Shown here: one piece after another, positions 55,449 through 64,000 of the stretch
Layout: every line of letters begins with the position of its first letter
Position numbering within the stretch: position 1 is the stretch's first letter
The notes under the pieces: generated by a model
What the model was told of the DNA's origin: nothing
Database searches by the model: none
The model's input: the letters and a program-made list of their open reading frames with translations, nothing else
Assembly (NCBI RefSeq): GCF_000012745.1
Contig: NC_007404.1
Span: forward strand, 1,922,001 to 1,986,000
DNA: 64,000 bases
From: Thiobacillus denitrificans ATCC 25259
Lineage (GTDB): Bacteria; Pseudomonadota; Gammaproteobacteria; Burkholderiales; Thiobacillaceae
Direction: 5' to 3'
Position numbers and translations under genes: made by a program

Positions 55449-56516
55449 TCAGAGGTAGGCTTCGATTTGGCCAAGCGTGAACGGGCGCATGTCAGCGCCC
55501 GATCCGGCTGCCCGGTACCACTCGACTGTCTTGTCCAGGGCTTGGCCGAGCGTCCATTTCGGGTGCCACTGCAACTCGGCTCGCGCCTTCGAGCAGTCGA
55601 GGCGAAGATAATTCGCCTCATGCGCATGCTCTCCGCCTTCCAACTCCCAGCGGGCCCCCTCCCCCCAGAGAGCGGTTACTCGGTCGACGATCCAGGAGAC
55701 CGGCTGCGCATCGTCATCGGCAGGACCAAAATTCCAGCCCTGTGCAAACGCGGGCCCCTGCTCGTATAAGCGCTGCGCGAGTAGCAGGTATCCGGAGAGC
55801 GGCTCCAGAACGTGCTGCCACGGACGAATGGCATGAGGATTCCGTATCCACACCGGACGCCCCACGCTAACCGCACGAACAATGTCGGGCACCAGCCGAT
55901 CGGCAGCCCAGTCGCCGCCACCGATCACATTACCCGCCCGCGCCGATGCCAGGGCGACACGATGCTCCTGGTAGTTTGCCGGATTGAAATAGGAGCTGCG
56001 GTAAGCTGAAACCACAAGCTCCGCGCAGCCCTTGCTGTTGCTGTACGGATCGTATCCCCCCATCGGATCTATCTCGCGATACCCCCAGGGCCATTCGCGA
56101 TTTTCGTAACTCTTGTCGCTCGTGACGATGACCACGGAACGCACTGACGGGGCTCGCCTCACGGCCTCGAGCAGATTGACCGTTCCCATCACATTCGTGG
56201 AGTACGTTTCAACGGGATGGGTATAGCTGTGACGGACCAGTGGCTGGGCCGCTAAATGGAATACGACATCGGGCCGCGATGCCGCCAATACGCGTGCCAG
56301 CTCCTCGCCCTGCCGGATGTCGCCCAGATGCGAATGCATGCCGCGGGTCACCCCGGCGGCCTCATACAGGTTGGGATCGGTGGGGGGGGGAAGCGCAAAT
56401 CCCAAGACCTCCGCCCCCATGCTTTGCAGCCAAAGACAGAGCCAGCTCCCCTTGAAGCCCGTGTGACCCGTTACAAAAACCCGCTTGCCCTGCCAGAAGT
56501 CCGGGCTCGTCACCAT
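55449..56516 (-). CDS. rfbG: CDP-glucose 4,6-dehydratase
   Basis: The ATG at 56516 overlaps rfbF by seven bases and gives 355 residues. [13 protein letters not shown] binds [12 protein letters not shown] has the YxxxK pair. It makes CDP-4-keto-6-deoxyglucose, the substrate of RfbH. Confidence 0.95.
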   Translation of the reverse strand: MVTSPDFWQGKRVFVTGHTGFKGSWLCLWLQSMGAEVLGFALPPPTDPNLYEAAGVTRGMHSHLGDIRQGEELARVLAASRPDVVFHLAAQPLVRHSYTHPVETYSTNVMGTVNLLEAVRRAPSVRSVVIVTSDKSYENREWPWGYREIDPMGGYDPYSNSKGCAELVVSAYRSSYFNPANYQEHRVALASARAGNVIGGGDWAADRLVPDIVRAVSVGRPVWIRNPHAIRPWQHVLEPLSGYLLLAQRLYEQGPAFAQGWNFGPADDDAQPVSWIVDRVTALWGEGARWELEGGEHAHEANYLRLDCSKARAELQWHPKWTLGQALDKTVEWYRAAGSGADMRPFTLGQIEAYL

Positions 56517-57283
56517 ATCTTCCACGGCGCCTTGCCCTCCTGCCAAAGCGATTCCAAATGTTGCTTGTCGCGCAGGGTGTCCATCGGCTGCCAGAAGCCG
56601 TGATGAAAATAAGCCCGGAGCTGCTTCTCGCTCGCCAGCCTTTCGAGCGGCTCCCGCTCCCAGAGCGTCGAATCGCCGCTGATATAGTCGATCACCTTCG
56701 GCGACAGCACGAAGAAGCCGCCGTTGATCCAACTGCCGTCACCATGCGGCTTCTCGCAAAAGCTCATTACGCTGCTGCCATCGAGATCGAGCGCGCCGAA
56801 CCGGCCCGGAGGCTGCGTGGCAGTCACCGTAGCGAGGCAGCCGTGCGCGCGATGAAACGCCATCAGCTTGTCGATCTCCACATCGCCGACGCCATCGCCG
56901 TAGGTCATGCAGAAATCGTCGTCCCCCAGATATTCCCGGACGCGCCGGAGCCGCCCTCCCGTTTGGGTGACGTCCCCCGTGTCCACCAAGGTCACCCGCC
57001 ACGGCTCCGCGTTGTTCTGATGCACCTGCATCTCGTTCCTGGACATGTCGAAAGTGATGTCCGACATATGGAGAAAGTAGTTCGCGAAATACTCCTTGAT
57101 CATGTAGCCTTTGTAGCCTAGGCAGACGATGAATTCATCGATCCCATAGTGCGAATACAGCTTCATGATGTGCCATAGGATCGGCTTGCCGCCGACCTCG
57201 ACCATAGGCTTGGGGCGCACGCCCGTTTCTTCGCTTAAACGGGTTCCCAGCCCGCCTGCCAATATCACTGCTTTCACTTTCAC
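56510..57283 (-). CDS. rfbF: Glucose-1-phosphate cytidylyltransferase
   Basis: This 257-residue enzyme has [32 protein letters not shown], the nucleotidyltransferase start of RfbF. It makes CDP-glucose and begins the CDP-3,6-dideoxy route with rfbG and rfbH. Confidence 0.96.
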   Translation of the reverse strand: MKVKAVILAGGLGTRLSEETGVRPKPMVEVGGKPILWHIMKLYSHYGIDEFIVCLGYKGYMIKEYFANYFLHMSDITFDMSRNEMQVHQNNAEPWRVTLVDTGDVTQTGGRLRRVREYLGDDDFCMTYGDGVGDVEIDKLMAFHRAHGCLATVTATQPPGRFGALDLDGSSVMSFCEKPHGDGSWINGGFFVLSPKVIDYISGDSTLWEREPLERLASEKQLRAYFHHGFWQPMDTLRDKQHLESLWQEGKAPWKIW

Positions 57284-57372
57284 CTCGTCCGTAAATCAAC
57301 ATTTTCCGGAATCAAGCACCCGCCTGCGCTATACGTTCGCGATCGATAACAAGGTAGGCATCCTCGGCGCAG

Positions 57373-59955
57373 TCAGGGCCACAGTTCCTTATGTAGAATC
57401 TGCGCATACGTCTGCGTCAGCCGAGCACCGAGCCCAAACGACCTGGCAGTCCGCAGCTTGCGGCCGACACTATACAACCAAGGATTTCGACGGACCTTCC
57501 ATATCAGGAAAAAAAACAGCCTATCCATTGCGCCGATATCCCGCCGAACGATGCAACGTTTGAGCAGGTATTGCTTGGCCTCCATCAGATCACGCGCCAG
57601 AAGCGCCAGTTTGGGCAGAAGAACCGCACCTGACTCGCAGCCCGCTATCTGCATCTGGCGCAGCCCGTCAAGACGCGAATGCCAAGTCATCATGGTTATC
57701 AGCGGAAGATTTTCTTTTGCCGCCAGATTCTGGAAATAACCGTGGAATTCCTCCATTTCGGCAACGCTTTGCAGCTGCATCGGGTCCCCGGTTTCGACGT
57801 AATGCTCCATCTGCCGCAATACCTGGAGAAACATCTCGTCGACCAGCCGAAAATGACTGCCGTCTGGGTGAGTTTCGGCGATCTCGACGAGGAAGCCCGG
57901 CCCGAGCAAACCGGCCCTCTCCGCATGGCGAGCCAGTCTGATCAACCCTGTGGTCCAGGGCCAGAAAGCGGGCTGAGAAGCCTTGTTCGTCAGCGTGCGG
58001 AATCGCTCGCCGACTTCGGATGTTTTGCGTGCTACCAGCGGATAATTGACAAATACGGTGCGCTTCCCGGCAAGCGCGCGCATGAAGCCGAAGACGTGCG
58101 AATAGATCTTGGAAACCGCGATGTAATCCGCGCTGTCAACAAATGCGCTCTTGCGCAGTACATAGCGCGACAGGAGCGCCATTGCCGTCGTCAGACCATG
58201 CCGCCGTACCAGGTCGCGATAATCGCACTCACTAAATGCGCATTCTTCACGGATAGCGCCAGGCAACTCGAAGTTATAGATGAGCTTATGCCGACGAAGA
58301 TTCGCCCCGGCCTCATACTCCCTCGCATTCAACTGGTTGAACACATAGGCATCGGCCGCCCCGCCAGAACGCACAATATTGAGCAGGAGGTGAAGCGTAG
58401 GGACGACGATCTCGTCATCATCCCCTAGCAGCCAGACATACCGTCCGCGCACTTGCGGAAAGGCCCGGTTGACATTTTCTTCTGCGGAATCCACAAATTC
58501 CCGGTAATCGAGGACGCGCAGATTAGGAAGGAGATGTTTTGCCGCGCGCGCGACAGCAGGAGTACGGTCGGTGCTGGCATTCGCCGCAACCAGCACTTCG
58601 ACGTCTTGCTCGTGTCCCAGTCCCGCCTCGGCGAGACCGCGTAGCTGGCGCGCCAGGTTCGGAGCCCTGTTATAGCTCGGAATCAGGATGGTGAGTACGA
58701 TCGTTTCCTGATCCTCCATTTTCGCGGGCCGGCCGTCCGCATCGCCAGGCACGCCGCGCGCAAATTTGAATGGCCGCCCCTTCGGGTACAAGATCGCGGC
58801 ACGTGTTGCCTCGCCGGGACTCGCGCGCCCGACAGCGAACCATGCACGTTCATTCATTTCAAGACTGTCGCGGAGGTCCTCCAGCAGTCGCCCCGCGCGC
58901 GTCGTCAGTACACCTCGCCGATCGCGATCAAGATCAAGGGCAACAAGCATGATATTCATCAATGCCGGGTGAGGAGATCGTTCGAAAAAGTCCAAGATCT
59001 CCTGACGCTGATCTCTGCTGAACTTCTCCTCGGCGTGACGGCTCTTCCGGCCAAGCGATATCTGCTCCAAGGCCATTCGGGCGATAAAGAACCCGAGCAG
59101 GCTGTTCTTGACCTGCCAGTTGCTTTTCGAGAGCTCGATTTCCTCAAACGAATGGAATGTCTCGATTGGCAGCCCAAGTCGGGACGATGCCTCGGTCAGA
59201 AGTCGAATCAGCCCGATGGTGAACGAGAAAAGTGTCAGCTGCCGCCGCTCGCTGGCGACGCGCGTGATGCGCCCGTATTCTTCAGACAGGGTGTTGGCCG
59301 TATACACTACAAGCGGCTTCGGGATCACTACCGCAGGCCTGTCATGAAAGGCGAGCATCATCGCCACGGAATGGCTGTATATCGGCGAGATACCGGACAA
59401 GCGCTGCCACTCCGCCAGCGACAGCCCCGCGCGCCGGAAGCACAGGCACGAAATGGTCGTCGTGGCCGAGACCAAGCCGAAACCTCGAAACAGATCGAGA
59501 CCCCGCGCGTAGGCTATGGTCGGATATGGTGCATCGAAATATCCGTGCCTCGCCTCCTCCACCTGCGCTACCAGGTTCAGCAGGACCAAAGCCGGGCCCG
59601 CCCCTTCGAGCACTGGCAACAGGCTGGCCAAGGCCGTCTCCACCACCCGGTCGTCATCGCCGAAGGACCATACATACTCTCCCTCGGCATATTGCAGGGC
59701 GTTTTGCAGGCTTTCCTCGGCGGTCCTGCACTCACGGTCCTGATGGCGGTATTCGACGAATGCGTGACTGGCCGCGAATTGCTCCACCACACTTCGGGTG
59801 GCATCGGTGGAATAGTTGTCCACGCACGTCACGACAACGTTCCCTGCGCAGTCGGCATGCTCGATAGCGCGTACCAATGAGTTCAAGGCATCATCGAGCT
59901 TGGCCGCCCGATTGCGGGTGGGAATCAGAATTGTGAGCAGATGGTCCGTGGGCAT
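57373..59955 (-). CDS. Fusion of two family 2 glycosyltransferase domains
   Basis: The ATG at 59955 gives 860 residues. Two GT-A domains occur: the first near residues 1-300 (LTILIPTRNRAAKLDDAL, WSFGDDDRV), the second from about 425 (LTILIPSYNRAPNLARQL, WLLGDDDEI). Each has its own DDD triad. Such tandem enzymes may add two sugars or alternate linkages. A longer start at 60003 (GTG) would overlap the upstream gene. Confidence 0.87.
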   Translation of the reverse strand: MPTDHLLTILIPTRNRAAKLDDALNSLVRAIEHADCAGNVVVTCVDNYSTDATRSVVEQFAASHAFVEYRHQDRECRTAEESLQNALQYAEGEYVWSFGDDDRVVETALASLLPVLEGAGPALVLLNLVAQVEEARHGYFDAPYPTIAYARGLDLFRGFGLVSATTTISCLCFRRAGLSLAEWQRLSGISPIYSHSVAMMLAFHDRPAVVIPKPLVVYTANTLSEEYGRITRVASERRQLTLFSFTIGLIRLLTEASSRLGLPIETFHSFEEIELSKSNWQVKNSLLGFFIARMALEQISLGRKSRHAEEKFSRDQRQEILDFFERSPHPALMNIMLVALDLDRDRRGVLTTRAGRLLEDLRDSLEMNERAWFAVGRASPGEATRAAILYPKGRPFKFARGVPGDADGRPAKMEDQETIVLTILIPSYNRAPNLARQLRGLAEAGLGHEQDVEVLVAANASTDRTPAVARAAKHLLPNLRVLDYREFVDSAEENVNRAFPQVRGRYVWLLGDDDEIVVPTLHLLLNIVRSGGAADAYVFNQLNAREYEAGANLRRHKLIYNFELPGAIREECAFSECDYRDLVRRHGLTTAMALLSRYVLRKSAFVDSADYIAVSKIYSHVFGFMRALAGKRTVFVNYPLVARKTSEVGERFRTLTNKASQPAFWPWTTGLIRLARHAERAGLLGPGFLVEIAETHPDGSHFRLVDEMFLQVLRQMEHYVETGDPMQLQSVAEMEEFHGYFQNLAAKENLPLITMMTWHSRLDGLRQMQIAGCESGAVLLPKLALLARDLMEAKQYLLKRCIVRRDIGAMDRLFFFLIWKVRRNPWLYSVGRKLRTARSFGLGARLTQTYAQILHKELWP

Positions 59956-59980
59956 TGTCTCGTTTTCGCTCACGCGTGAA

Positions 59981-61099
59981 TCACGGAAAAAAACGGAGCC
60001 CACGCTGACTGATCCGCTTAAGTACTTGTCCCGCCGTCTTCAGGCCGCCCTTTTGCTGGTAGAAGGAGCGGACGATCTCAAGAACACCGCCGATCTTGAG
60101 GACGAGGTTCGTGTCGCGCAGGTAAGGCACTGCAATGGGCGTCTCGTACCGGCGCCCGTCCGCCTCTGACTGCGTCGACGCAATGAATTCCCCGAGCGCT
60201 TCGTAGAAGACATCGAAATGGTGCAGGAAATTATCTCGCGCCAAGTGGACAGTGTGTTTGGCACGGGCAATCTCGTCAGGGTCCGTGCCCCATGCGATTC
60301 CGTCCCACCCAAGCTCCTCGGCCGCGATCACCCGGTCGAAATACGGGTTGGGGAGAAAGACCACCGGGCAGCCGCACAGTAGCGCCTCGATGGCGAGGGC
60401 GCTGTTCTCGTAACAATATAAGAGCTCAGACCTGCGAAAGAGGTCCGCGATCTGTGGCTGCGTGGGCGAATCGGGGAGGTCTCGCGTGATCTCAGTGCTG
60501 TCGCGTGTGATATCGAACAATTCACCGCCATGGTGATACTTATATTTTCCCGCGTAGAAGCAGGTGCCCCGCCGCTCCTGCTCCGGGACGGGGCTAAATG
60601 TCTGCGGGTCGGACGCGGGCACGAACAGCGTCAGCCGAGCGGAAGGGATGGATCCGGCAAGATTTTCCGAATAGGCGATACAGAATTCGTCTTCGTCATA
60701 CTGAAAGTCGCCGCCCAGCAAGCCGGGAAAATTAAGGACATAGCGCACCACGAAGGGCGCGTTGAAAGGATTACCGTGCACAGTTTCCGGATAGACAACG
60801 ATGGGCGCCAACCCTGAAGCGAAATCATGCTCGAGGGTCGCCCTGGTTAGAACCGGCGTGATCAATTCCGGGTGCGTGGCGTACTGCGGCAAACAGTAGG
60901 GATGTGTAATGAGATAGGCACGCTCTCCCGCCCGATTGAGCGCATGGCAGAGCAGATGTAGCACCTTGATTCCGGCGGACATTCTCACATACCGGGGCGC
61001 GACGATGTAATAGGGGTGGCGGCGCCGAGGCAGCAGCCAGTCGGCACCTGCGTGGTCGTCGGCGACCGCATTCGAATTGTGCGCCATACCAGCGTTCAT
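59981..61099 (-). CDS. Predicted glycosyltransferase-like protein
   Basis: The ATG at 61099 overlaps the upstream stop (TGATG) and gives 372 residues. It has a GT-B-like layout (GIKVLHLLCHALNRAGERAYL, then CYENSALAIEALLCGCPVVFLPNPYF, an EX7E-like motif). It is near GT4 enzymes but I do not place it in a family. Confidence 0.65.
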   Translation of the reverse strand: MNAGMAHNSNAVADDHAGADWLLPRRRHPYYIVAPRYVRMSAGIKVLHLLCHALNRAGERAYLITHPYCLPQYATHPELITPVLTRATLEHDFASGLAPIVVYPETVHGNPFNAPFVVRYVLNFPGLLGGDFQYDEDEFCIAYSENLAGSIPSARLTLFVPASDPQTFSPVPEQERRGTCFYAGKYKYHHGGELFDITRDSTEITRDLPDSPTQPQIADLFRRSELLYCYENSALAIEALLCGCPVVFLPNPYFDRVIAAEELGWDGIAWGTDPDEIARAKHTVHLARDNFLHHFDVFYEALGEFIASTQSEADGRRYETPIAVPYLRDTNLVLKIGGVLEIVRSFYQQKGGLKTAGQVLKRISQRGLRFFP

Positions 61100-62079
61100 C
61101 AGCAGCATCCCGAGGCATCGCGAATGTAGTCTGCCGTCTTCGCGATCTGGGCATCGAGCGCCAAGGGCGCGATTTCATAGCGGGAGAGCAGTTCGTCCAG
61201 GCCAGAGAGATCACCGATGTATCGGTCCTCCGAATCTGTGTTGAGTGCGGGGCGCTCGATTGGCATCGAGGGACGATTTAGCACCGTGCGAACCCGCTCC
61301 GCAAGCTCGCCGACATCGACGACTTCAGACCCGACCGTGTCAAACCTGACTGCCTCCGTCTGCATGGATTCATCGATGAGGCAGCGCATGCAAAGCTCGA
61401 ACAGGTCGCCGATGTAAAAATACGACCGCAAAACCCGCTTGTTGGCTCTCAGCCGTATCGGTCCACCCTTCAAGACGTCAACGATGATGGCCGACAAGGC
61501 GTAGGCTTCAAACTTGTTCATGCAGGGGCCACTCAGGTTAAAGATGCGCGGCGCTACCAGTCGCACGCTTCGGGCGCGGCACACCTTCTCAAATCGCGAT
61601 TCATCCTCCGCCTTGAGCCTGCCATAAAGACCGGCCGCCGCGTCTCGCTTCCGTCCAAGGAGGTGATCGTAGACAGCACCGGAGGAGGCAAGCATGACGC
61701 CCGAGACATTTCCCTCCTCAACAAGGGACGCGACCATGCCTGAAATCTCCCGGTTACGCTCCACATATTCCTGATCGGAAAGCGAACCGACGCGGTCCTT
61801 GGTAAGAAACGCAAAATGGAAAAGCAAGGCAGGACGCCCGTCCAGCAGACGCGTGGCTTTGGACAATTCGCGGATGGTGACGGCAGTCCCATCCCGAAGC
61901 GCCGTCGACTGTTCTCGTGACCCATAGAGAATCACCCGTTGGGAAAACTCCTCTCCCAAGGCGCGGCGAAGCATCTCTGTGAGGGCGCGCCCCAGCCATC
62001 CGGTTGCGCCCGTGATCAGGAACACACGAGGGTCATTATTCAGTGCCGAGGAAACAGCAGAGGTGAATTCAAGTGCCAT
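61099..62079 (-). CDS. NAD-dependent epimerase/dehydratase
   Basis: This 326-residue SDR-type protein has FLITGATGWLGRALTEML and SSGAVYDHLLGRK. YGRLKAE is the YxxxK site. It may act on a nucleotide sugar or on the product of the cyclase-like gene next upstream. Confidence 0.8.
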   Translation of the reverse strand: MALEFTSAVSSALNNDPRVFLITGATGWLGRALTEMLRRALGEEFSQRVILYGSREQSTALRDGTAVTIRELSKATRLLDGRPALLFHFAFLTKDRVGSLSDQEYVERNREISGMVASLVEEGNVSGVMLASSGAVYDHLLGRKRDAAAGLYGRLKAEDESRFEKVCRARSVRLVAPRIFNLSGPCMNKFEAYALSAIIVDVLKGGPIRLRANKRVLRSYFYIGDLFELCMRCLIDESMQTEAVRFDTVGSEVVDVGELAERVRTVLNRPSMPIERPALNTDSEDRYIGDLSGLDELLSRYEIAPLALDAQIAKTADYIRDASGCC

Positions 62080-62094
62080 AGCTTCACCTGCCAG

Positions 62095-63186
62095 TCATTC
62101 AGCGGCCGACAAGAAATCGGGACGCCGTATGGCTCCGAACGTCTCCTTGATGATGCGTTCTGATTCTGGCGAACGCGGCAAAGCCAGCCTTTGCAGACGG
62201 CCCGCCTGGTCGATGCCAACAATCGTATATGCGGTAGCACTGTGTTTTTTGTCTGCCGCAAAGCGATCGAACAAATCCTGCTCAGTCGTGGCTGCAAGCA
62301 CTTCGCCTAATCCATCGATATGTGCGAGCAAACCCCGGATATGGGCAGCCAACGTGGTAGCCGGTAGCGGAAGCGCCCGGTTCCCGGTGGCGAGCCGGGC
62401 ATAGTGCATCGCGGCCAGCATGCCGACACCTACTGCCACGCCGTGGCTGACGGCGAACTTGGCCGCCCCCTCGATTGCATGTCCGAACGTATGGCCAAAA
62501 TTGAGCAAGAGCCGCTCATTGCGATCGAATTCGTCGACCTCGATGAACCATTTCTTGGAGCGCAAGCTCAATTCGATCAACCGTGACAGGTCAACGTTTT
62601 CCAGATCGGCCGATGGATGCAGCGCCAGGTAACGCGCGAATACATCTTCGCCGCGCGCATAACATATCTTGGCGGCCTCGCAGAGACCAGCCACCTTCTG
62701 CTCAATGGCGAGCGTTCCGTTTAAACCAGGATCAACCAGGATTTCTTCGGGCGGATAGAAGTTGCCGACGATGTTCTTGTATGGGCCAACATTGATGGCG
62801 GATTTTCCGCCAATGCAGGAATCAACCATGCCGAGCAGAGTTGTCGGCAGATACTTCCAGGAAATCCCCCGCATGTAGATCGAAGCGCAAAACGTAGCGA
62901 CATCCTGGATGACCCCCCCGCCGACCGCGACTAAGTTCGTATTACGCGTGGCCCCGTTCGCTCGCAAGCTAATAATCACCTCGGACATTCGATCAAGGCT
63001 TTTCACGTACTCAGTCGCATCAACTGCTATGACGGGGCGACCAGAATGTGCCAGGCGGTTCGCAAAGAAACGATCGCAGAGGAAAATGCTGTCGTTCGCG
63101 GCCTCGAACGTCGCCTCAAGCAAATCTTTTCCGATCCGAACTTGATAGGGCTTGATTTCTGAATGGATATCAAAGGATACGGACAC
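62095..63186 (-). CDS. Sugar-phosphate cyclase of the 3-dehydroquinate-synthase family
   Basis: This 363-residue protein has the AroB fold motifs GGGVIQDVATFCAS, YLPTTLLGMVDSCIGGKSAIN and NFGHTFGHAIEG. The metal ligands E170, H232 and H248 are kept. The usual HGE of AroB is HGV. Its place in an O-antigen locus, not an aro locus, suggests a related cyclase that makes a cyclitol or amino-cyclitol rather than dehydroquinate. Confidence 0.75.
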   Translation of the reverse strand: MSVSFDIHSEIKPYQVRIGKDLLEATFEAANDSIFLCDRFFANRLAHSGRPVIAVDATEYVKSLDRMSEVIISLRANGATRNTNLVAVGGGVIQDVATFCASIYMRGISWKYLPTTLLGMVDSCIGGKSAINVGPYKNIVGNFYPPEEILVDPGLNGTLAIEQKVAGLCEAAKICYARGEDVFARYLALHPSADLENVDLSRLIELSLRSKKWFIEVDEFDRNERLLLNFGHTFGHAIEGAAKFAVSHGVAVGVGMLAAMHYARLATGNRALPLPATTLAAHIRGLLAHIDGLGEVLAATTEQDLFDRFAADKKHSATAYTIVGIDQAGRLQRLALPRSPESERIIKETFGAIRRPDFLSAAE

Positions 63187-63886
63187 GGCTAAATCCCAAG
63201 TCAGCGGCTATGAACTGGCCAGTTATGCCCGTATTCTCTTCCGAGCAAAGAAACATCGCGAGCCGGGAAACATCTCCCAACTGCGGAAGACGACCGAATT
63301 GTGTTGCGCTAGCCAATTCGCCTATCTGTTCAGCGGTAAGATTTTCGCGAGTCATTGGCGTGTCCAGCGCCCCCGGAAGTATGGCGTTAACAAGATGGCC
63401 GTCAGCCGCGAGGTCCGCCGCCGCCGACAACACCAGCCCTCGCAGTGCCGATTTCGTCATGCCATAGGAGAGCTTGTTTTGCCTCGCAATCTCCTGCCAG
63501 ATCGAACTGATGACGCATAACCTCGCAGGCTGGGCGAGCAAGCTCCGCTGCAGAAGCAGCTTCAACGACGACAGGATGTATATGCAGTTGGTCTGATAGA
63601 GCTGTAAATGCGCATCCACATCTACGTCATAGACGCTATCGTTGACGTTTCCTCCCTGGGCCCAGCACACGGCATGGTATGGAGCGTATTCATCATAACC
63701 GTCCGCTGCCACGTGACCGGCCAACGGATCAGCGATTATCCAGGACACTCCATTGGCTTGACCGGAGCGCACACTGCGGGTCACGCCGACTACGCTCCAG
63801 TCGCGAGACAAGAATAAGTCCGCAATGGAGGATCCGATTGCGCCACTAGCACCAAATAGCAAGATCGTTTTGCGCGGCTTATCCAT
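63170..63886 (-). CDS. Short-chain dehydrogenase/reductase
   Basis: The ATG at 63886 gives 238 residues (a TTG at 63898 would also be in frame). LLFGASGAIGSSIADLF binds NAD(P); YGMTKSA is the YxxxK site. It overlaps the cyclase-like gene's 5' end by 17 bases, so the two may act together, for example to reduce the cyclic ketone. Confidence 0.85.
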   Translation of the reverse strand: MDKPRKTILLFGASGAIGSSIADLFLSRDWSVVGVTRSVRSGQANGVSWIIADPLAGHVAADGYDEYAPYHAVCWAQGGNVNDSVYDVDVDAHLQLYQTNCIYILSSLKLLLQRSLLAQPARLCVISSIWQEIARQNKLSYGMTKSALRGLVLSAAADLAADGHLVNAILPGALDTPMTRENLTAEQIGELASATQFGRLPQLGDVSRLAMFLCSEENTGITGQFIAADLGFSRVRIL

Positions 63887-63894
63887 GGCCGGAG

Positions 63895-64000
63895 TCAAAT
63901 GTTCGGTTGGTTTACATACGTCGACGTGCTCGCCTTCTCATCGGCCGAAAGCACGTGCCATCGTCTCTCAAGCATTTCTATGCGCTTAGCATCCTCTTTC
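63895..64000 (-). CDS. C-terminal fragment of an unidentified gene at the window edge
   Basis: A frame open from 63999 to a stop at 63897-63895 encodes 34 residues (KRIEMLERRWHVLSADEKAS). It ends just before the SDR start and is probably the next gene of the operon. Too little is present to name it. Confidence 0.5.
   Translation of the reverse strand, partial: KEDAKRIEMLERRWHVLSADEKASTSTYVNQPNI

Overview
The window looks like a chromosome segment of a GC-rich betaproteobacterium, most likely of the Rhodocyclales type. The grounds are gene content and order: petABC next to sspA-sspB; an arginine operon with a proteasome-like BPH gene; rpsT/murJ/ribF/ileS/lspA/fkpB/ispH followed by a minor-pilin operon; then an O-antigen locus. 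The genus is inferred from this layout, not proved.

Region 1 (1-7024) is a mobile element ending at the 3' end of a tRNA-Thr gene. It has a conjugation module in the order of plasmid R388: a small ribbon-helix-helix protein, a VirD4/TrwB coupling ATPase and the N-terminus of a MOBF/TrwC relaxase. A likely oriT lies upstream of the module. A five-gene translationally coupled operon encodes an AlpA-like regulator, a sigma-like HTH protein, a zinc-ribbon protein, a RepA-like ATPase and a RepC-like initiator. Two iteron-like arrays and strong hairpins lie beside the repC end. No integrase is visible inside the window.

Region 2 (7025-33600) is core chromosome: sspAB, the cytochrome bc1 complex, an HtrA protease, and a divergent ECF sigma/anti-sigma module whose anti-sigma factor carries a periplasmic DsrE-like domain. 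The divergent promoters of that module share GGAATAA-N15-CGTCT and drive the sigma gene and a secreted DsrE protein, with a porin downstream. Then come orn, a cytochrome c, a PhhB-like gene, rsgA (no canonical start codon), a second secreted DsrE-like protein, CBS, DJ-1, YajQ, BPH, PpnP and arginine genes, and the rpsT to ispH block.

Region 3 (33600-42940) holds a type IV minor-pilin operon with a very large PilV-like protein, then thiO, an ELM1-family gene and a GT4 glycosyltransferase. Region 4 (42935-64000, all minus strand) is an O-antigen/polysaccharide locus. It contains a WbpV/WbpL/WbpM-like initiation set, a Wzm/Wzt exporter, RfbF/RfbG/RfbH for CDP-3,6-dideoxy-4-keto sugar, a YerE-like thiamine enzyme that could add a two-carbon branch, several glycosyltransferases, and a sugar-phosphate-cyclase (AroB-like) gene with an SDR and an epimerase. 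Together these suggest an ABC-exported O-antigen with a branched-chain sugar and perhaps a cyclitol-derived residue.
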